This document shows, one piece after another, positions 46,013-55,977 of a stretch of DNA of 64,000 bases. The notes beneath the pieces were generated by a model. The model was not told the DNA's origin, did no database searches, and saw nothing but the letters and a program-made list of their open reading frames with translations. Made by a program: the position numbers and the translations under genes. Origin of the DNA: Pseudomonas petrae (lineage in GTDB: Bacteria; Pseudomonadota; Gammaproteobacteria; Pseudomonadales; Pseudomonadaceae); contig NZ_JAKJXE010000004.1 of assembly GCF_021728295.1 (NCBI RefSeq), positions 310,001-374,000 on the forward strand. Reading direction: 5' to 3'. The number at the start of each line of letters is the position of its first letter. Position 1 is the first letter of the stretch.

Positions 46013-46252
46013 CGCGACTTGGGTGCAGGCTGAACGCAGGTCTCGCGCAGTGGGCCGAGCCGCATGGATGCGGCGAGAGCGCCGTCAGGACATGGATGTC
46101 CGTTCGGCGCGGGCCCACGGAGCGAGACCGGAGTGAGGGTACTCCGACGCAGGAGGAGCCCAACCAGGAGCACAAGCCCTTGGTTACTTGGGGCTTTATC
46201 AAGTAACTCGCCGAAGGCGAAACAGTCTGCCCCCAGGCAGACGCTCTTGATC
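46013..46252 (-). repeat. structured interspersed repeat, copy 5 (inverted to copy 4)
   Basis: Minus-strand copy beginning 20 bp after the flhB stop. Hairpin arms GTTACTTG / CAAGTAAC (46183-46190, 46200-46207), with loop ATAAAGCCC instead of AAAAGCAC; the downstream partner is correspondingly GGGCTT (46174-46179). This is a double compensatory change in the predicted pseudoknot. Confidence 0.9.
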
Positions 46253-46272
46253 TTGAAGATCCTGAAGAAGAC

Positions 46273-47412
46273 TTACGAATCCCGCCTCAAATCCGGCGGA
46301 ATCGGCAGATTATCCCTAAGCGGATCAGGCCGCTTGCCACGTCCCGCCCGATACTGCCGAATCTGATACACATACGCCAACACCTGCGCCACCGCCAGAT
46401 ACAACCCCGCCGGAATCTCCTGATCCAACTCCGTACTGTAATAAATCGACCGCGCCAGCGCCGGCGACTGCAACAACAAAATCTGATGCTGCGCCGCAAT
46501 CTCCCGAATCTTCAGCGCCATGAAATCACTGCCCTTGGCCAACAGAATCGGCGCGCCGCCCCGCTCCGCGTCATATTTGAGCGCCACCGCATAATGCGTC
46601 GGGTTCGTGATAATCACATCCGCCTCGGGAATCGCCGCCATCATCCGCCGCTGCGACATCTCCCGCTGCAACTGACGAATCCGCTGCTTGACCTCCGGCC
46701 GCCCCTCACTGTCCTTGTGCTCATCGCGCACCTCCTGCTTGGTCATCAGCAGCTTCTTGTGGGCCTCCCACAACTGCACCGGCACATCGATCGCCGCGAT
46801 GATCAGAAGGCCCAGCGCCATCCACAGCGTGCTCCAACCCACCAACTGCAAACTGTGCACCACCGCCATCTCCAGCGGCTCGTGGGCGATGGAAATCAGA
46901 TCGCCCTTGTCCTTCATCAGCACCACCAGCGCCACCGCCAGCACAATCAAAAACTTGGCCAGCGACTTCAGCAGCTCGATCAGCGCCTTGGGCGAGAACA
47001 TCCGCTTGATGCCGGCGGCCGGGTTCATGCGGCTGAACTTGGGCGCCAGCGAGCCTGCGGCAAACAGCCAGCCACCGAGGGAAATGGGACCGACGAACGC
47101 CGCCACGGTCAACGCCAGCAGAATCGGCTGCACCGACAATAACGCCGCCTTGCCCGAGGCCATCAGCATGATCGCCATGCTGCGCTCGTCGAGAATCGCC
47201 TCGCGGGTGATGGTGAAATTGTCGCGCATCAATTGCATCATCATTTCCGCCATGGACCCGCCAAACGCCAGCAGCCCCGCAGCGCCCACGATCATCACGA
47301 CAACGGTATTGAGCTCCTTGGAGCGGGCGATCTCGCCCTTCTCCCGGGCATCGCGTTTGCGTTTGTCCGTGGGGTCTTCTGTCTTGTCCTGACCACTCTC
47401 GCTTTCGGCCAT
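46273..47412 (-). CDS. flhB: flagellar export switch protein FlhB
   Basis: 379 residues. Four membrane helices, then the cytoplasmic domain with the self-cleavage site NPTH (in VIITNPTHYAVALKYD). Cleavage switches export from hook to filament proteins. Directly follows fliR (1 bp). The 3' end is immediately followed by element copy 5. Confidence 0.96.
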   Translation of the reverse strand: MAESESGQDKTEDPTDKRKRDAREKGEIARSKELNTVVVMIVGAAGLLAFGGSMAEMMMQLMRDNFTITREAILDERSMAIMLMASGKAALLSVQPILLALTVAAFVGPISLGGWLFAAGSLAPKFSRMNPAAGIKRMFSPKALIELLKSLAKFLIVLAVALVVLMKDKGDLISIAHEPLEMAVVHSLQLVGWSTLWMALGLLIIAAIDVPVQLWEAHKKLLMTKQEVRDEHKDSEGRPEVKQRIRQLQREMSQRRMMAAIPEADVIITNPTHYAVALKYDAERGGAPILLAKGSDFMALKIREIAAQHQILLLQSPALARSIYYSTELDQEIPAGLYLAVAQVLAYVYQIRQYRAGRGKRPDPLRDNLPIPPDLRRDS

Positions 47413-47413
47413 G

Positions 47414-48199
47414 TCAGCGCGCCTTGACCAGGTCTCTGAGCAACTGCAGGGCGTCGACCGCCAGCGGTTGGTATTGATTGAGAATGTCGCCGAGGGTGAT
47501 CCACAGAATCACCATGCCCAGCACCAGCGTCAGCGGAAAACCGATCGAAAAGATATTCAGCTGCGGCGCCGAGCGGGTCATCACGCCCATGGCGATGTTC
47601 ACCACCAGCAGCGCAGCGATGGCCGGCAGCACCAACACCAGGGCCGCGCCGAGCACCCAACCCAGACGCATCACCAGCAGCCAGATGTCCGCCGTACTGA
47701 TGCCCTGCCCCACCGGCAAGGTGGTGAAGCTCTCGATGAGGATCTCGAACACCACCAGGTGCGCGTTCATGGCCAGGAACAGCAGGGTCACGAGCATAGT
47801 GAGGAACTGTCCGATGGTCGCCACCGACACCCCGTTGACCGGGTCGACCATGGACGCGAAGCCCATGCCCATCTGGATCCCGATGATCTGCCCGGCGATC
47901 ACGAAGGCCTGGAAAAACAGCTGCAACGACAGGCCCATCCCGGCGCCGATGAGGATCTGCTGCGCGATCAGCAGCAGTCCGCTGAGATCGAGGGCGTGCA
48001 CGGCGGGCATGGGCGGCAGGCTTGGCGCGACCACGACCGTGATCGCCAGCGCGAAATACAGCCGCACCCGCTTGGGCACCAGCGTGGTTCCGATGATCGG
48101 CATGGTCATCAGCAGGGCGCCGATGCGAAACAGCGGCAGCATGAACGCCGCCACCCACGTGCTGATCTGGGTGTCGGTCAACGCCAGCACAGGTTCCAT
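47414..48199 (-). CDS. fliR: flagellar export gate protein FliR
   Basis: 261 residues, about six membrane helices, with ALLMTMPIIGTTLVPKRVRLYFALAI and GQIIGIQMGMGFASMVDP stretches characteristic of FliR. Part of the FliPQR export channel. Seven bases downstream of fliQ. Confidence 0.95.
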   Translation of the reverse strand: MEPVLALTDTQISTWVAAFMLPLFRIGALLMTMPIIGTTLVPKRVRLYFALAITVVVAPSLPPMPAVHALDLSGLLLIAQQILIGAGMGLSLQLFFQAFVIAGQIIGIQMGMGFASMVDPVNGVSVATIGQFLTMLVTLLFLAMNAHLVVFEILIESFTTLPVGQGISTADIWLLVMRLGWVLGAALVLVLPAIAALLVVNIAMGVMTRSAPQLNIFSIGFPLTLVLGMVILWITLGDILNQYQPLAVDALQLLRDLVKAR

Positions 48200-48206
48200 C
48201 GAGGGG

Positions 48207-48476
48207 TCAGCCGATCACTTGGGGAATGCTGGTGTACAGATTGGTGATGTACTCCATGAAGGTGCGCACCATCCACGGGCCGACCACGATCAGCGTGACC
48301 AGCATGACCAGCAGGCGTGGCAGGAAGCTCAAGGTCTGTTCGTTGATCTGCGTCGCGGCCTGGAACATTGAGACGATCAGGCCGACGATCAGGCTCGGCA
48401 CCACCAGAATGGCGACCATGGTCGTGGTCAGCCAAAGCGCTTCGCGAAACAGGTCGACTGCTACTTCCGGGGTCAT
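48207..48476 (-). CDS. fliQ: flagellar export gate protein FliQ
   Basis: 89 residues from ATG 48476, two membrane helices, MTPEVAVDLFREALWLTTTM and FQAATQINEQTLSFLPR typical of the family. Export channel component with FliP and FliR. Confidence 0.95.
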   Translation of the reverse strand: MTPEVAVDLFREALWLTTTMVAILVVPSLIVGLIVSMFQAATQINEQTLSFLPRLLVMLVTLIVVGPWMVRTFMEYITNLYTSIPQVIG

Positions 48477-48501
48477 GCTGCGCACTCCACGTCAGATTGA
48501 T

Positions 48502-49245
48502 TCATACGCCACCAAAACTGCCGGCCAGGGTGCCTATGATCAGCGCCCAGCCATCCACCAGCACGAACAGCATGATTTTGAACGGCAGGGAAATGATCAG
48601 CGGCGACAGCATCATCATGCCCATGGCCATCAGGATGCTTGCCACCACCAGGTCGATAATCAGGAAGGGGATGAAAATCATGAAGCCGATCTGGAACGCC
48701 GTTTTCAGTTCGGAGGTCACGAACGCCGGCACCAGAATCGTCAGCGGCGCCGCGTCAGGGGTCGGAATGTCGGTGCGTTTGGACAAGCGCATGAACAGCT
48801 CAAGGTCGCTGGAGCGGGTCTGCGCCAGCATGAAATCCTTGATCGGCACTTCGGCCTTGGCCACGGCGTCCTGGGCGGTGAGTTTTTCCGCCAGGTACGG
48901 CTGCAAGGCGTCGGTGTTCACTCGATCAAACACGGGGGCCATGATGAACAGGGTCAGGAACAACGCCATGCCGGTGAGGATCTGGTTGGACGGCGTCTGT
49001 TGCAGGCCGAGGGCCTGACGCAGGATCGAGAAGACGATGATGATCCGCGTGAAGCTGGTCATCAGCATGACAAACGCCGGGATGAAGCTCAGCGCGGTCA
49101 TGATCAGCAGGATCTGCAGGCTGACCGAATATTCCTGCTGGCCGTTGGCGCCGGTGCCTAGCGTGATGGCCGGGATCGACAACGGATCGGCGCCGAACGC
49201 CAGCGGCGCTGCAAGCAACAGCAGCAGCGTCAAAACAATGCGCAT
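48502..49245 (-). CDS. fliP: flagellar export gate protein FliP
   Basis: 247 residues, signal peptide about 1-19, then membrane helices; FliP signature parts [22 protein letters not shown] and [23 protein letters not shown]. One-base overlap with the fliO stop (TGATG). Confidence 0.96.
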   Translation of the reverse strand: MRIVLTLLLLLAAPLAFGADPLSIPAITLGTGANGQQEYSVSLQILLIMTALSFIPAFVMLMTSFTRIIIVFSILRQALGLQQTPSNQILTGMALFLTLFIMAPVFDRVNTDALQPYLAEKLTAQDAVAKAEVPIKDFMLAQTRSSDLELFMRLSKRTDIPTPDAAPLTILVPAFVTSELKTAFQIGFMIFIPFLIIDLVVASILMAMGMMMLSPLIISLPFKIMLFVLVDGWALIIGTLAGSFGGV

Positions 49246-49841
49246 CAGTTCGTGTCCTTCTGATCCGTAGTACGTGTCGCGCCCGTTGTGCCTGGCGTAC
49301 CTGCGTTTTTACCGGCACCACCGAACACGTTTTTACCCGTGCGTGGCCCGGCCGCGCCTTTGTTGCCCAGCGCTTCCAGCAAACGCCTGGCGAATTCCGG
49401 CTGCACGCCTTGCGCGTCAGGGACCTCGACCGGCTCGTTCATCACGTGCAACGCGGTGATACTGCCGGGCGAGACGCCAAGCAGAACCTGTTCGTTGCCG
49501 ACCTGCACCAGCACCAGCCGATCGCGAGTCCCCAGGGCGCGGGAGCCGACCAGCTTGATCACCTGATTGCCGGCCGGCCCCGCGCGCTGCACACGGCGCA
49601 TCAGCCAGGCCAGCACGAAGATCAACCCGATCACCAGCAGCAGACCGAGCACCAGTTGCAGCAACTGGCCGCCGATCCCGCCGTTCAACGTACCGGCCAC
49701 CGGCGCGGCGACCGCAGGCGTTGCAGTCGCAGTCGTCGTCGTGGCTGCAGGCGCGGCAGGCGTCGCCGGATCGGCCGCCATCACCGCCCAGGACAACGCC
49801 AGCAGCGGCAGGCTCGACAGGGTTCTGATCACGCCGCGCAC
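49245..49841 (-). CDS. fliO: flagellar export assembly protein FliO
   Basis: 198 residues, GTG start. Signal-like N-terminus, an Ala/Thr-rich region (about 24-50), a membrane helix (about 61-83: [20 protein letters not shown]), and the cytoplasmic FliO domain ([38 protein letters not shown]). Helps build the FliPQR complex. The stop of fliN directly abuts its start. Confidence 0.92.
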   Translation of the reverse strand: MRGVIRTLSSLPLLALSWAVMAADPATPAAPAATTTTATATPAVAAPVAGTLNGGIGGQLLQLVLGLLLVIGLIFVLAWLMRRVQRAGPAGNQVIKLVGSRALGTRDRLVLVQVGNEQVLLGVSPGSITALHVMNEPVEVPDAQGVQPEFARRLLEALGNKGAAGPRTGKNVFGGAGKNAGTPGTTGATRTTDQKDTN

Positions 49842-50300
49842 TTAACGCAGCTTCTTGATACGTTCGCTCGGGCTGATCACGTCGGTCAGACGGATGCCGA
49901 ACTTCTCATTCACCACAACCACTTCGCCGTGGGCGATCAGGGTGCCGTTGACCAGCACGTCCAGCGGCTCGCCGGCCAGACGGTCCAGCTCGATCACCGA
50001 GCCCTGGTTGAGCTGCAGCAGGTTGCGAATGTTGATATCGGTGCTGCCCACTTCCATGGAAATCGACACCGGGATATCAAGGATCACGTCCAGGTTCGGG
50101 CCATCCAGAGTGACCGCGCCGTTGCTTTTCGGCAGGCCGCCAAACTCTTCCATCGACATGCGGTTGGCGGAGTTGCCCGCGTCGGCCGCCAGCAGCGCGT
50201 CGATGTCCGCTTGACCGTCCCCGGATTCACCCAGTGCAGCCGCCCACTCATCGGCCAAAGCCTGGTCGTCGGCGGAATTCATTTCGTTGTCATTAGCCAT
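49842..50300 (-). CDS. fliN: flagellar motor switch protein FliN
   Basis: 152 residues. Acidic N-terminal extension (about 1-60), then the SpoA/CheC-C fold: ILDIPVSISMEVGSTDINIRNLLQL and VLVNGTLIAHGEVVVVNEKFGIRLTD. C-ring subunit together with FliM and FliG. 62 bp after fliM. Confidence 0.95.
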   Translation of the reverse strand: MANDNEMNSADDQALADEWAAALGESGDGQADIDALLAADAGNSANRMSMEEFGGLPKSNGAVTLDGPNLDVILDIPVSISMEVGSTDINIRNLLQLNQGSVIELDRLAGEPLDVLVNGTLIAHGEVVVVNEKFGIRLTDVISPSERIKKLR

Positions 50301-50362
50301 GGTTGTCCTCGGGGAACATTGATTCGTTTACGCAGCACATTCGTTTTGCCGGCGACGGAGCG

Positions 50363-51331
50363 TCAGCGGCGTTCTATCGGTTCGACCACTTGCAGGGCCA
50401 GGTTGCCCTTGTGCGAACCCAGTTTGACCTTGAAGGACGGCACGCCGTTGGCGCGCATGACCAGGTGTTCCGGCAGCTCGACAGGGATCACATCGCCCGG
50501 CTGCATGTGCAGGATGTCGCGCAGCTTGAGCTGACGCGTGGCGACCGCGACGCGCAACGGCACCGACACGTCGAGCACATCCTGCTTGAGCGCGTTGACC
50601 CAGCGTTCGTCCTGATCGTCGACATCCGACTGGAATCCGGCGTCGAGCATTTCGCGCACCGGCTCGATCATTGAATACGGCATGGTCACGTGAAGATCGC
50701 CGCCACCGCCGTCCAGTTCTATATGGAAGGTGGACACCACGATTGCTTCGCTCGGGCCAACGATGTTGGCCATGGCCGGGTTCACTTCCGAGTTGATGTA
50801 CTCGAAGTTGACTTCCATGATTGCCTGCCAGGCTTCCTTCAAATCAATGAAGGCCTGATCCAGCACGATGCGCACCACGCGCAGTTCGGTCGGGGTGAAT
50901 TCACGCCCTTCGATCTTGGCGTGACGGCCGTCGCCGCCAAAGAAGTTGTCCACCAGCTTGAACACCAGCTTGGCATCGAGGATGAACAGCGCGGTGCCGC
51001 GCAGGGGTTTGATCTTGACCAGGTTGAGACTGGTCGGCACGTACAGCGAGTGCACGTATTCGCCGAACTTCATCACCTGCACACCACCCACGGCCACGTC
51101 GGCCGAGCGGCGCAGCAGGTTGAACATGCTGATGCGGGTGTAACGGGCGAAACGCTCGTTGATCATTTCCAGGGTCGGCATGCGTCCGCGGACGATGCGA
51201 TCCTGGCTGGTCAGGTCATAACTTTTTACGCTGCCAGGCTCGGCAACACTATCGGTCTGTACCAGTCCGTCGTCGACGCCATGCAGCAGCGCGTCGATCT
51301 CATCCTGGGACAGCAGGTCTTGCACGGCCAT
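50363..51331 (-). CDS. fliM: flagellar motor switch protein FliM
   Basis: 322 residues. N-terminal CheY-binding peptide (QDLLSQDEIDALLHG, 3-17), central CheC-like domain (FARYTRISMFNLLRRSADV; EYINSEVNPAMANIVGPSE) and C-terminal FliN-like domain. Receives phospho-CheY and sets rotation direction. Confidence 0.96.
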   Translation of the reverse strand: MAVQDLLSQDEIDALLHGVDDGLVQTDSVAEPGSVKSYDLTSQDRIVRGRMPTLEMINERFARYTRISMFNLLRRSADVAVGGVQVMKFGEYVHSLYVPTSLNLVKIKPLRGTALFILDAKLVFKLVDNFFGGDGRHAKIEGREFTPTELRVVRIVLDQAFIDLKEAWQAIMEVNFEYINSEVNPAMANIVGPSEAIVVSTFHIELDGGGGDLHVTMPYSMIEPVREMLDAGFQSDVDDQDERWVNALKQDVLDVSVPLRVAVATRQLKLRDILHMQPGDVIPVELPEHLVMRANGVPSFKVKLGSHKGNLALQVVEPIERR

Positions 51332-51340
51332 GTCGTGGTC

Positions 51341-51847
51341 CTACTGCAGTACGTAGTTAGTGAAAAGTACCTGTTCGATCACGCTCTTGCTCAGCTCTTT
51401 CTGGCCCACTTCCTGGACCACGGCTGCCGCCTTCTGGCGCAGCATTTCCATACCCACCGGCGTTGCGATGGTATCGAATGGCTGACCGGAGAACATCATC
51501 ACCAGGTTATTACGGATGACCGGCATGTGCGCTTTCAACGCTTCGAGGTCGGCGTGGTCACGGGCCAGCAAGGTGATGCTGACCTGCATGTAGCGCTGAC
51601 GGCCGTTGACGTTGTAGTTGACGACGAAGGGCGGCGTCAGGGGTTCGAAGATCGCCTCTTTTTTGGCATTCGCCGCTTCGGCCACGGCGGCTGCATCCGG
51701 CTTGCTCTCGGCCTTGTGCATGATGAACCAGGTCGCGCCTACCGACACACCGATGGCCAGCAGCAGCCCCACCACAATCAGGATGATGACTTTCAACTTG
51801 CCCTTTTTTGCGGGGTCCGCCACTGCTGCGTCGTCGCTCTTCGCCAT
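51341..51847 (-). CDS. fliL: flagellar basal body-associated protein FliL
   Basis: 168 residues, one N-terminal membrane helix (about 18-40: VIILIVVGLLLAIGVSVGATW) and a periplasmic domain ending TNYVLQ. Modulates stator function. First gene of the fliLMNOPQR-flhB operon, with a sigma-54 promoter just upstream. Confidence 0.94.
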   Translation of the reverse strand: MAKSDDAAVADPAKKGKLKVIILIVVGLLLAIGVSVGATWFIMHKAESKPDAAAVAEAANAKKEAIFEPLTPPFVVNYNVNGRQRYMQVSITLLARDHADLEALKAHMPVIRNNLVMMFSGQPFDTIATPVGMEMLRQKAAAVVQEVGQKELSKSVIEQVLFTNYVLQ

Positions 51848-51898
51848 GCCAATAATCCGTCACTATCCAAGGGGTTCGGTGTTGCGTGACAGAGGAAG

Positions 51899-51914
51899 AG
51901 CAAGGGTTGTGCCA
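51899..51914 (-). promoter_or_regulatory. sigma-54 promoter of fliL
   Basis: TGGCACAACCCTTGCT on the minus strand, an almost perfect -24/-12 consensus with ten bases between GG and GC, about 50 bp before the fliL start. Confidence 0.85.
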
Positions 51915-51956
51915 GAGTTGGCGCGACGGGTTGGCTGATTGTGCCTTGCGGCTGGA

Positions 51957-52196
51957 ACCGCGATGCCGGCGCCTGAGTCTGCCCGAAGGCCAAACCGCGA
52001 TGTCGGCTTTGGATTTGCCCTAGCGTCGAAACCGCGATATCGGCTTTGGATTCTGCCCGAAGGGCGTAGGAGCGCGCTTGCCCGCGATCGGCTGCGCAGC
52101 AGTCGCAAAACCTGCCAATGCGGTTAAGGCTGACACACCGCACTCACCGGTTTACTGCCGCTTCGCGGCAGATCGCGGGCAAGCGCGCTCCTACGC
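51957..52196. repeat. 37-bp tandem triplet and REP family B pair between fliL and fliK
   Basis: CCGCGAT recurs at 51958, 51995 and 52032 with exact 37-bp spacing, the units sharing TCGGCTTTGGATT and CTGCCCGAAGG. It runs into a family B REP pair (52067-52089 and 52170-52194). No gene is seen in 51848-52251. Confidence 0.8.
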
Positions 52197-52251
52197 CTGC
52201 GGCAGAAGCGGAACCAGTGTTTGCGTCCCGCGAAACGCGCTTGTCATTAGA

Positions 52252-53694
52252 TCAGGCGTAATAATCGACCGCGCTGGAACCCACGACGGTCAGCGGTGCG
52301 TTGGCGGCGGCCGAGGCGGCGTCCACCGGAGCGCCGTCGGCGATGAGGTCGCTGCCGCCGACACCGTTGCTGCGGTCACTGCCACCGCTGCGTTGGCCAT
52401 CCCCACCAGACTGCTGTTGAGCCTGTTGCTGCCAGCCGCGGGACTGGTCGGAGACGTTGACGTCGACCTGGCCCATGCCCTGCTGAACGAAGGAATCACG
52501 CAGCCGCGACATCTGGCTTTCCAGCGCTTCACGCACGCCGACGTGGGCGCTCATGAACGTGACCTGGGTCTGCTGGTCCGCCGCCATATTGACGCGGATG
52601 TCCAGACGGCCCAGTTCAGCGGGCTCCAGCTGGATGTCCGCCTGCTTGAGGTTCTGGCTCGACAGGTACATCACGCGGTTGACCACGCCTTCGGTCCATC
52701 CCCCCAGATTCATCGCCAGTGGCTGGTTGAGCAGTGGCGTGGCCGGGGCCGACGCCGAGGTGTTTTTTACCTGAGCGGCCTGTGACAAGGCCGCCAGACG
52801 ATCGGCAAAGTTGTCCATGCGCGTATCGCTGGTGGCGCCCTTCACGTCTTTCAGCCCATCAGCCAATAAGCCGCTGAACGCTTTGTCGCCGCCGCCTTCG
52901 GTGGTGCTCTTGTCCACAGGTTGGTCGCCCAGCGCCGCCAGGTTAGTGGCCAGCAGCTGTGAAGGATCGGCGTTAGGGTCTTGCTTGCCCTCGCCCTTGC
53001 CGTCGCCATGCACACCATTATTTTGCGCCGTCTGCTGCGCCTTGTTTTCCAGAGCGACTTGCACGGCGGTCAAGCCTTCGAGCGGATCGGCGGACGGATC
53101 GAAACCGTCGCCGGCTGCGTCGGTGGCGTCGGCTGCATCGGTAGGCGCTTGCACGGCTGGCGGCGGCATCACCGGCAACGGCATGGTGCCCGCGAGCAGC
53201 GCCGGATCCATCACCGGTTCAACGGGAGGCGCGACGGCCACGGGCTCTTGAACCGGCGGCGTGACGGCCAATGTCGGGTCCAGCGTGGGATCGACTGCAA
53301 GCGCATCCGCCACCGTCGGATCCTGCCCAGTGTCGGAGGCGTCATCCTTGTCGTCATCCTTACCTTTGCCCGCGCCCGCCTCGTCATCGGCCTTGCCGTT
53401 CACCGGTTTGGCAGGCAAGCCATTGCCGTTATCGGCAACGGTCTTGTCGGCGGCGGCAGACGTATGGCTGGCGGCGGGCTTGTCGTCGGCTGCCGAACTC
53501 TTGGCGCTTGCCGGCTTCGGCGCCGGGTTATCCGCACTCTGAGACTTGACCTGCGCCTGCTTGGCAAACACGTCAGAAAAGCTGGAACTGTTGTGCTTGA
53601 CGGGGTCCGGCGCCTTGGCCGAGGGGGTATTCCCGGCTTTCTGGGCTTTGGCCGCTGTCAAAGCCGTCAGTAAGGGGTTGGTGGCGAGGGCCAT
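52252..53694 (-). CDS. fliK: flagellar hook-length control protein FliK
   Basis: 480 residues from ATG 53694, GGAG 6 bp upstream. Long low-complexity N-terminal two-thirds rich in Ala, Asp, Pro and Lys (the molecular-ruler part), then the Flg_hook domain (about 365-450: LKQADIQLEPAELGRLDIRVN) and a Gln/Gly/Ser-rich tail. Measures hook length and triggers the FlhB switch. A sigma-54 promoter precedes it. Confidence 0.93.
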   Translation of the reverse strand: MALATNPLLTALTAAKAQKAGNTPSAKAPDPVKHNSSSFSDVFAKQAQVKSQSADNPAPKPASAKSSAADDKPAASHTSAAADKTVADNGNGLPAKPVNGKADDEAGAGKGKDDDKDDASDTGQDPTVADALAVDPTLDPTLAVTPPVQEPVAVAPPVEPVMDPALLAGTMPLPVMPPPAVQAPTDAADATDAAGDGFDPSADPLEGLTAVQVALENKAQQTAQNNGVHGDGKGEGKQDPNADPSQLLATNLAALGDQPVDKSTTEGGGDKAFSGLLADGLKDVKGATSDTRMDNFADRLAALSQAAQVKNTSASAPATPLLNQPLAMNLGGWTEGVVNRVMYLSSQNLKQADIQLEPAELGRLDIRVNMAADQQTQVTFMSAHVGVREALESQMSRLRDSFVQQGMGQVDVNVSDQSRGWQQQAQQQSGGDGQRSGGSDRSNGVGGSDLIADGAPVDAASAAANAPLTVVGSSAVDYYA

Positions 53695-53730
53695 GTGAAT
53701 CTCCGCAAGAGCACAATTACACAGAGACAA

Positions 53731-53748
53731 AGCAAACGGCGGGCCAAG
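53731..53748 (-). promoter_or_regulatory. sigma-54 promoter of fliK
   Basis: TTGGCCCGCCGTTTGCTT on the minus strand: GG and GC with ten bases between, about 40 bp upstream of the fliK start codon. Confidence 0.75.
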
Positions 53749-53845
53749 TAAGCAAAGCGGCTGGAATGAGGGTGCGCTTCAGCCCAGCGGGGGGGCTGAG
53801 AGACCGGGCTAACAGCCGGGCTGAAAGTCAATGCAGGAAGCAGAC

Positions 53846-54238
53846 TCAGTGGCTGGCATGGCAAAGTTCAAGCTCACGTTCGAAAACCTCCCGCACCAGG
53901 AAGAACTCGTCCCTGATCTGGGACACCAGCGAGCGGATCCGCGCGTCATCCGCTGTCACCACGCCGCGCCCCTGCTCTTCGAGTTGCAGGCAGAGTTCTG
54001 ACAAATGCGTGGCGCCCATATTGCCGGTGCTGCCTTTGAAGCTATGCGCCATCAGGCCAAGGCGTTGCAGCGACGCCGTCGAGGTCGCCGCGAAAGCAGG
54101 GTCGCGAAGCAGCAGGGTCATGTCGTTGACGCGAAGGGTGGAATCGGAAATGAACACCTTCAGCAGCGCCGGGTATTCAGCTTCCATCACGTCACGCAGC
54201 GTGCTGAGCACGTTGAAGTCCACAGGATTATTCGACAC
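53846..54238 (-). CDS. hptB: histidine phosphotransfer protein HptB
   Basis: 130 residues, a four-helix Hpt domain with phospho-histidine H65 in LMAHSFKGSTGNMG. In P. aeruginosa HptB takes phosphate from several hybrid kinases and passes it to HsbR. Order hsbA-hsbR-hptB matches that cluster. 29 bp downstream of hsbR. Confidence 0.88.
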   Translation of the reverse strand: MSNNPVDFNVLSTLRDVMEAEYPALLKVFISDSTLRVNDMTLLLRDPAFAATSTASLQRLGLMAHSFKGSTGNMGATHLSELCLQLEEQGRGVVTADDARIRSLVSQIRDEFFLVREVFERELELCHASH

Positions 54239-54267
54239 TTGTTCACTCCTTGATCAAGACGCGCGGA

Positions 54268-55977
54268 TTATGCCAGACCCTCCCAGGCAAATTCCACGCT
54301 GGCCGTCCGGCCATCATCGGTCCACTGACAGCGGTCGCTGAGTTGCCGGACCAGCGCAAGGCCGCGCCCGGACAATTGGGTGACCGCAGGCGGCAGCGCC
54401 AGCACGCGATCGGAATCGAAACCCGCACCACTGTCCTGCACCCGCACGGTCAGGCGACCGCCCTCGCCGTCCGGGACGATCTGAAAATCGATGCGGATAA
54501 AACCGTCTTCCAGACGATCAAGGCGTTCGGCGCGTTGCTGGTAGTAAAGCCCAAAACCTTCGGCGTCGCGCTTCAGCGCCGAGTCGAGCCCGAGCACGCC
54601 ATGTTCCAGCGCGTTGCTGTACAGCTCCGACAGCACGATATACAGCTCGCTGCTCTGCATGCGCAAGCCGTGTACCTCCTGCAACAACTGCAGCAGATAC
54701 GGCAACGGGTTGAAGCGCTTGAGTGTTTCCGTGCGGTACTCGAACGAAGCGGACCAATCCAGCGGGCTGGAATCGCCGCTGTCGGTGTAGATGACCGAGG
54801 GCGGGCCGAGCAAGTCAGGCTCGGCGAATGCCACTTCGACCATGCTCACATCGTCCCGCGCCTGCCCGCGAAACCGCGCCAGGGCCCACTGCACTTCCTC
54901 GATCAGCAGCGCCGGGTTGCGGTTGCTCACCAGCACGTTCTGCAGACGCCGGGCGCCGAACAGTTCGCCGTCCTGACCGGTGCTGTCGACAACGCCGTCT
55001 GACAGCAGAAACACCCGGTCCCCCGGCCCGAAGGGGTAGACCTGGGTGTTGTCGTCAAAGCTGCCGGCGCTCAGCACACCGAGGGGCACGTTCGACGAAA
55101 TCAACGGCGTATGCGGCCGGCCGTCGCCATGCAGCAGGTAACCATCCGGCAGGCCGCCGTTCCAGACCTCGACCAGTTGCTGTTTGAAGTTCAGGCACAG
55201 CAGCGCGGCGCAGCAGAACATGTCGACCGGCAGGATGCGTTTGAGCTTGGCGTTCATCTCCCGCAGGGTTTCGGGCAAGCCGTACCCCTTGGCGGTCATG
55301 CCATAGAACACTTCGGCCAAGGGCATCGCCCCTACCGCTGCGGGCAAACCATGGCCGGTGAAATCCCCCAGCAGCAGGTGCATGTTGCCGGACGGCGACC
55401 ACGCGGCCAGCAGCAGGTCGCCGTTGAACAGCGCGTAAGGCGATTGCAGGTAACGGATGTTGCGCGATCTCAGGCACCCGGAGTGGGCGATCTGGTCGAA
55501 CACCGCCTTGGCTACGCGCTGTTCGTTGAGCAGGTATTTATGGTGACGGGTGATCAGGTCGCGCTGGTGCAGGACGGTTTCCTGCAACACGCGCAGGCGG
55601 TTCATGGCGTTGATCTTTGCGGCCAGCACCACTTGGTTGTAGGGCTTGGCAATGAAGTCGTCGCCCCCGGCGTCGAGGCAACGGGCGAGGTCTTCGCCTT
55701 CAGTCAGCGACGTCAGGAAGATGATCGGCACCAGCGCGTCACCCGCGAGTGTCTTGATCTGGCGGGCCGCTTCGAAACCGTCCATGACCGGCATCATGGC
55801 GTCCATCAGCACCAGTTGCGGCCGCCGACGCTCGAATAGCCCGACGGCTTCGGCGCCGTCGCTGGCGGTCAGGACGTCATGGCCCTGGCGGCTGACGATG
55901 GCGGACAAGAGCATCCGGTCGCTGACGTTGTCATCGGCGATGAGGACCGTCAGGCGATCGGAGGCAGACGAGATCAT
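54268..55977 (-). CDS. hsbR: response regulator HsbR: receiver, PP2C phosphatase and anti-sigma kinase domains
   Basis: 569 residues. Receiver (1-125) with phosphoacceptor D59 (LVLMDAMMPVMDG); PP2C/RsbU-like phosphatase (about 190-390, with LLLGDFTGHGLPAAVG and VFLLSDGVVDSTGQDG); C-terminal HATPase_c anti-sigma kinase (about 440-569; ELYSNALEHGVLG, GRGLALVRQLSD). Known to switch HsbA between phosphorylated and unphosphorylated forms. One-base overlap with hsbA. Confidence 0.92.
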   Translation of the reverse strand: MISSASDRLTVLIADDNVSDRMLLSAIVSRQGHDVLTASDGAEAVGLFERRRPQLVLMDAMMPVMDGFEAARQIKTLAGDALVPIIFLTSLTEGEDLARCLDAGGDDFIAKPYNQVVLAAKINAMNRLRVLQETVLHQRDLITRHHKYLLNEQRVAKAVFDQIAHSGCLRSRNIRYLQSPYALFNGDLLLAAWSPSGNMHLLLGDFTGHGLPAAVGAMPLAEVFYGMTAKGYGLPETLREMNAKLKRILPVDMFCCAALLCLNFKQQLVEVWNGGLPDGYLLHGDGRPHTPLISSNVPLGVLSAGSFDDNTQVYPFGPGDRVFLLSDGVVDSTGQDGELFGARRLQNVLVSNRNPALLIEEVQWALARFRGQARDDVSMVEVAFAEPDLLGPPSVIYTDSGDSSPLDWSASFEYRTETLKRFNPLPYLLQLLQEVHGLRMQSSELYIVLSELYSNALEHGVLGLDSALKRDAEGFGLYYQQRAERLDRLEDGFIRIDFQIVPDGEGGRLTVRVQDSGAGFDSDRVLALPPAVTQLSGRGLALVRQLSDRCQWTDDGRTASVEFAWEGLA

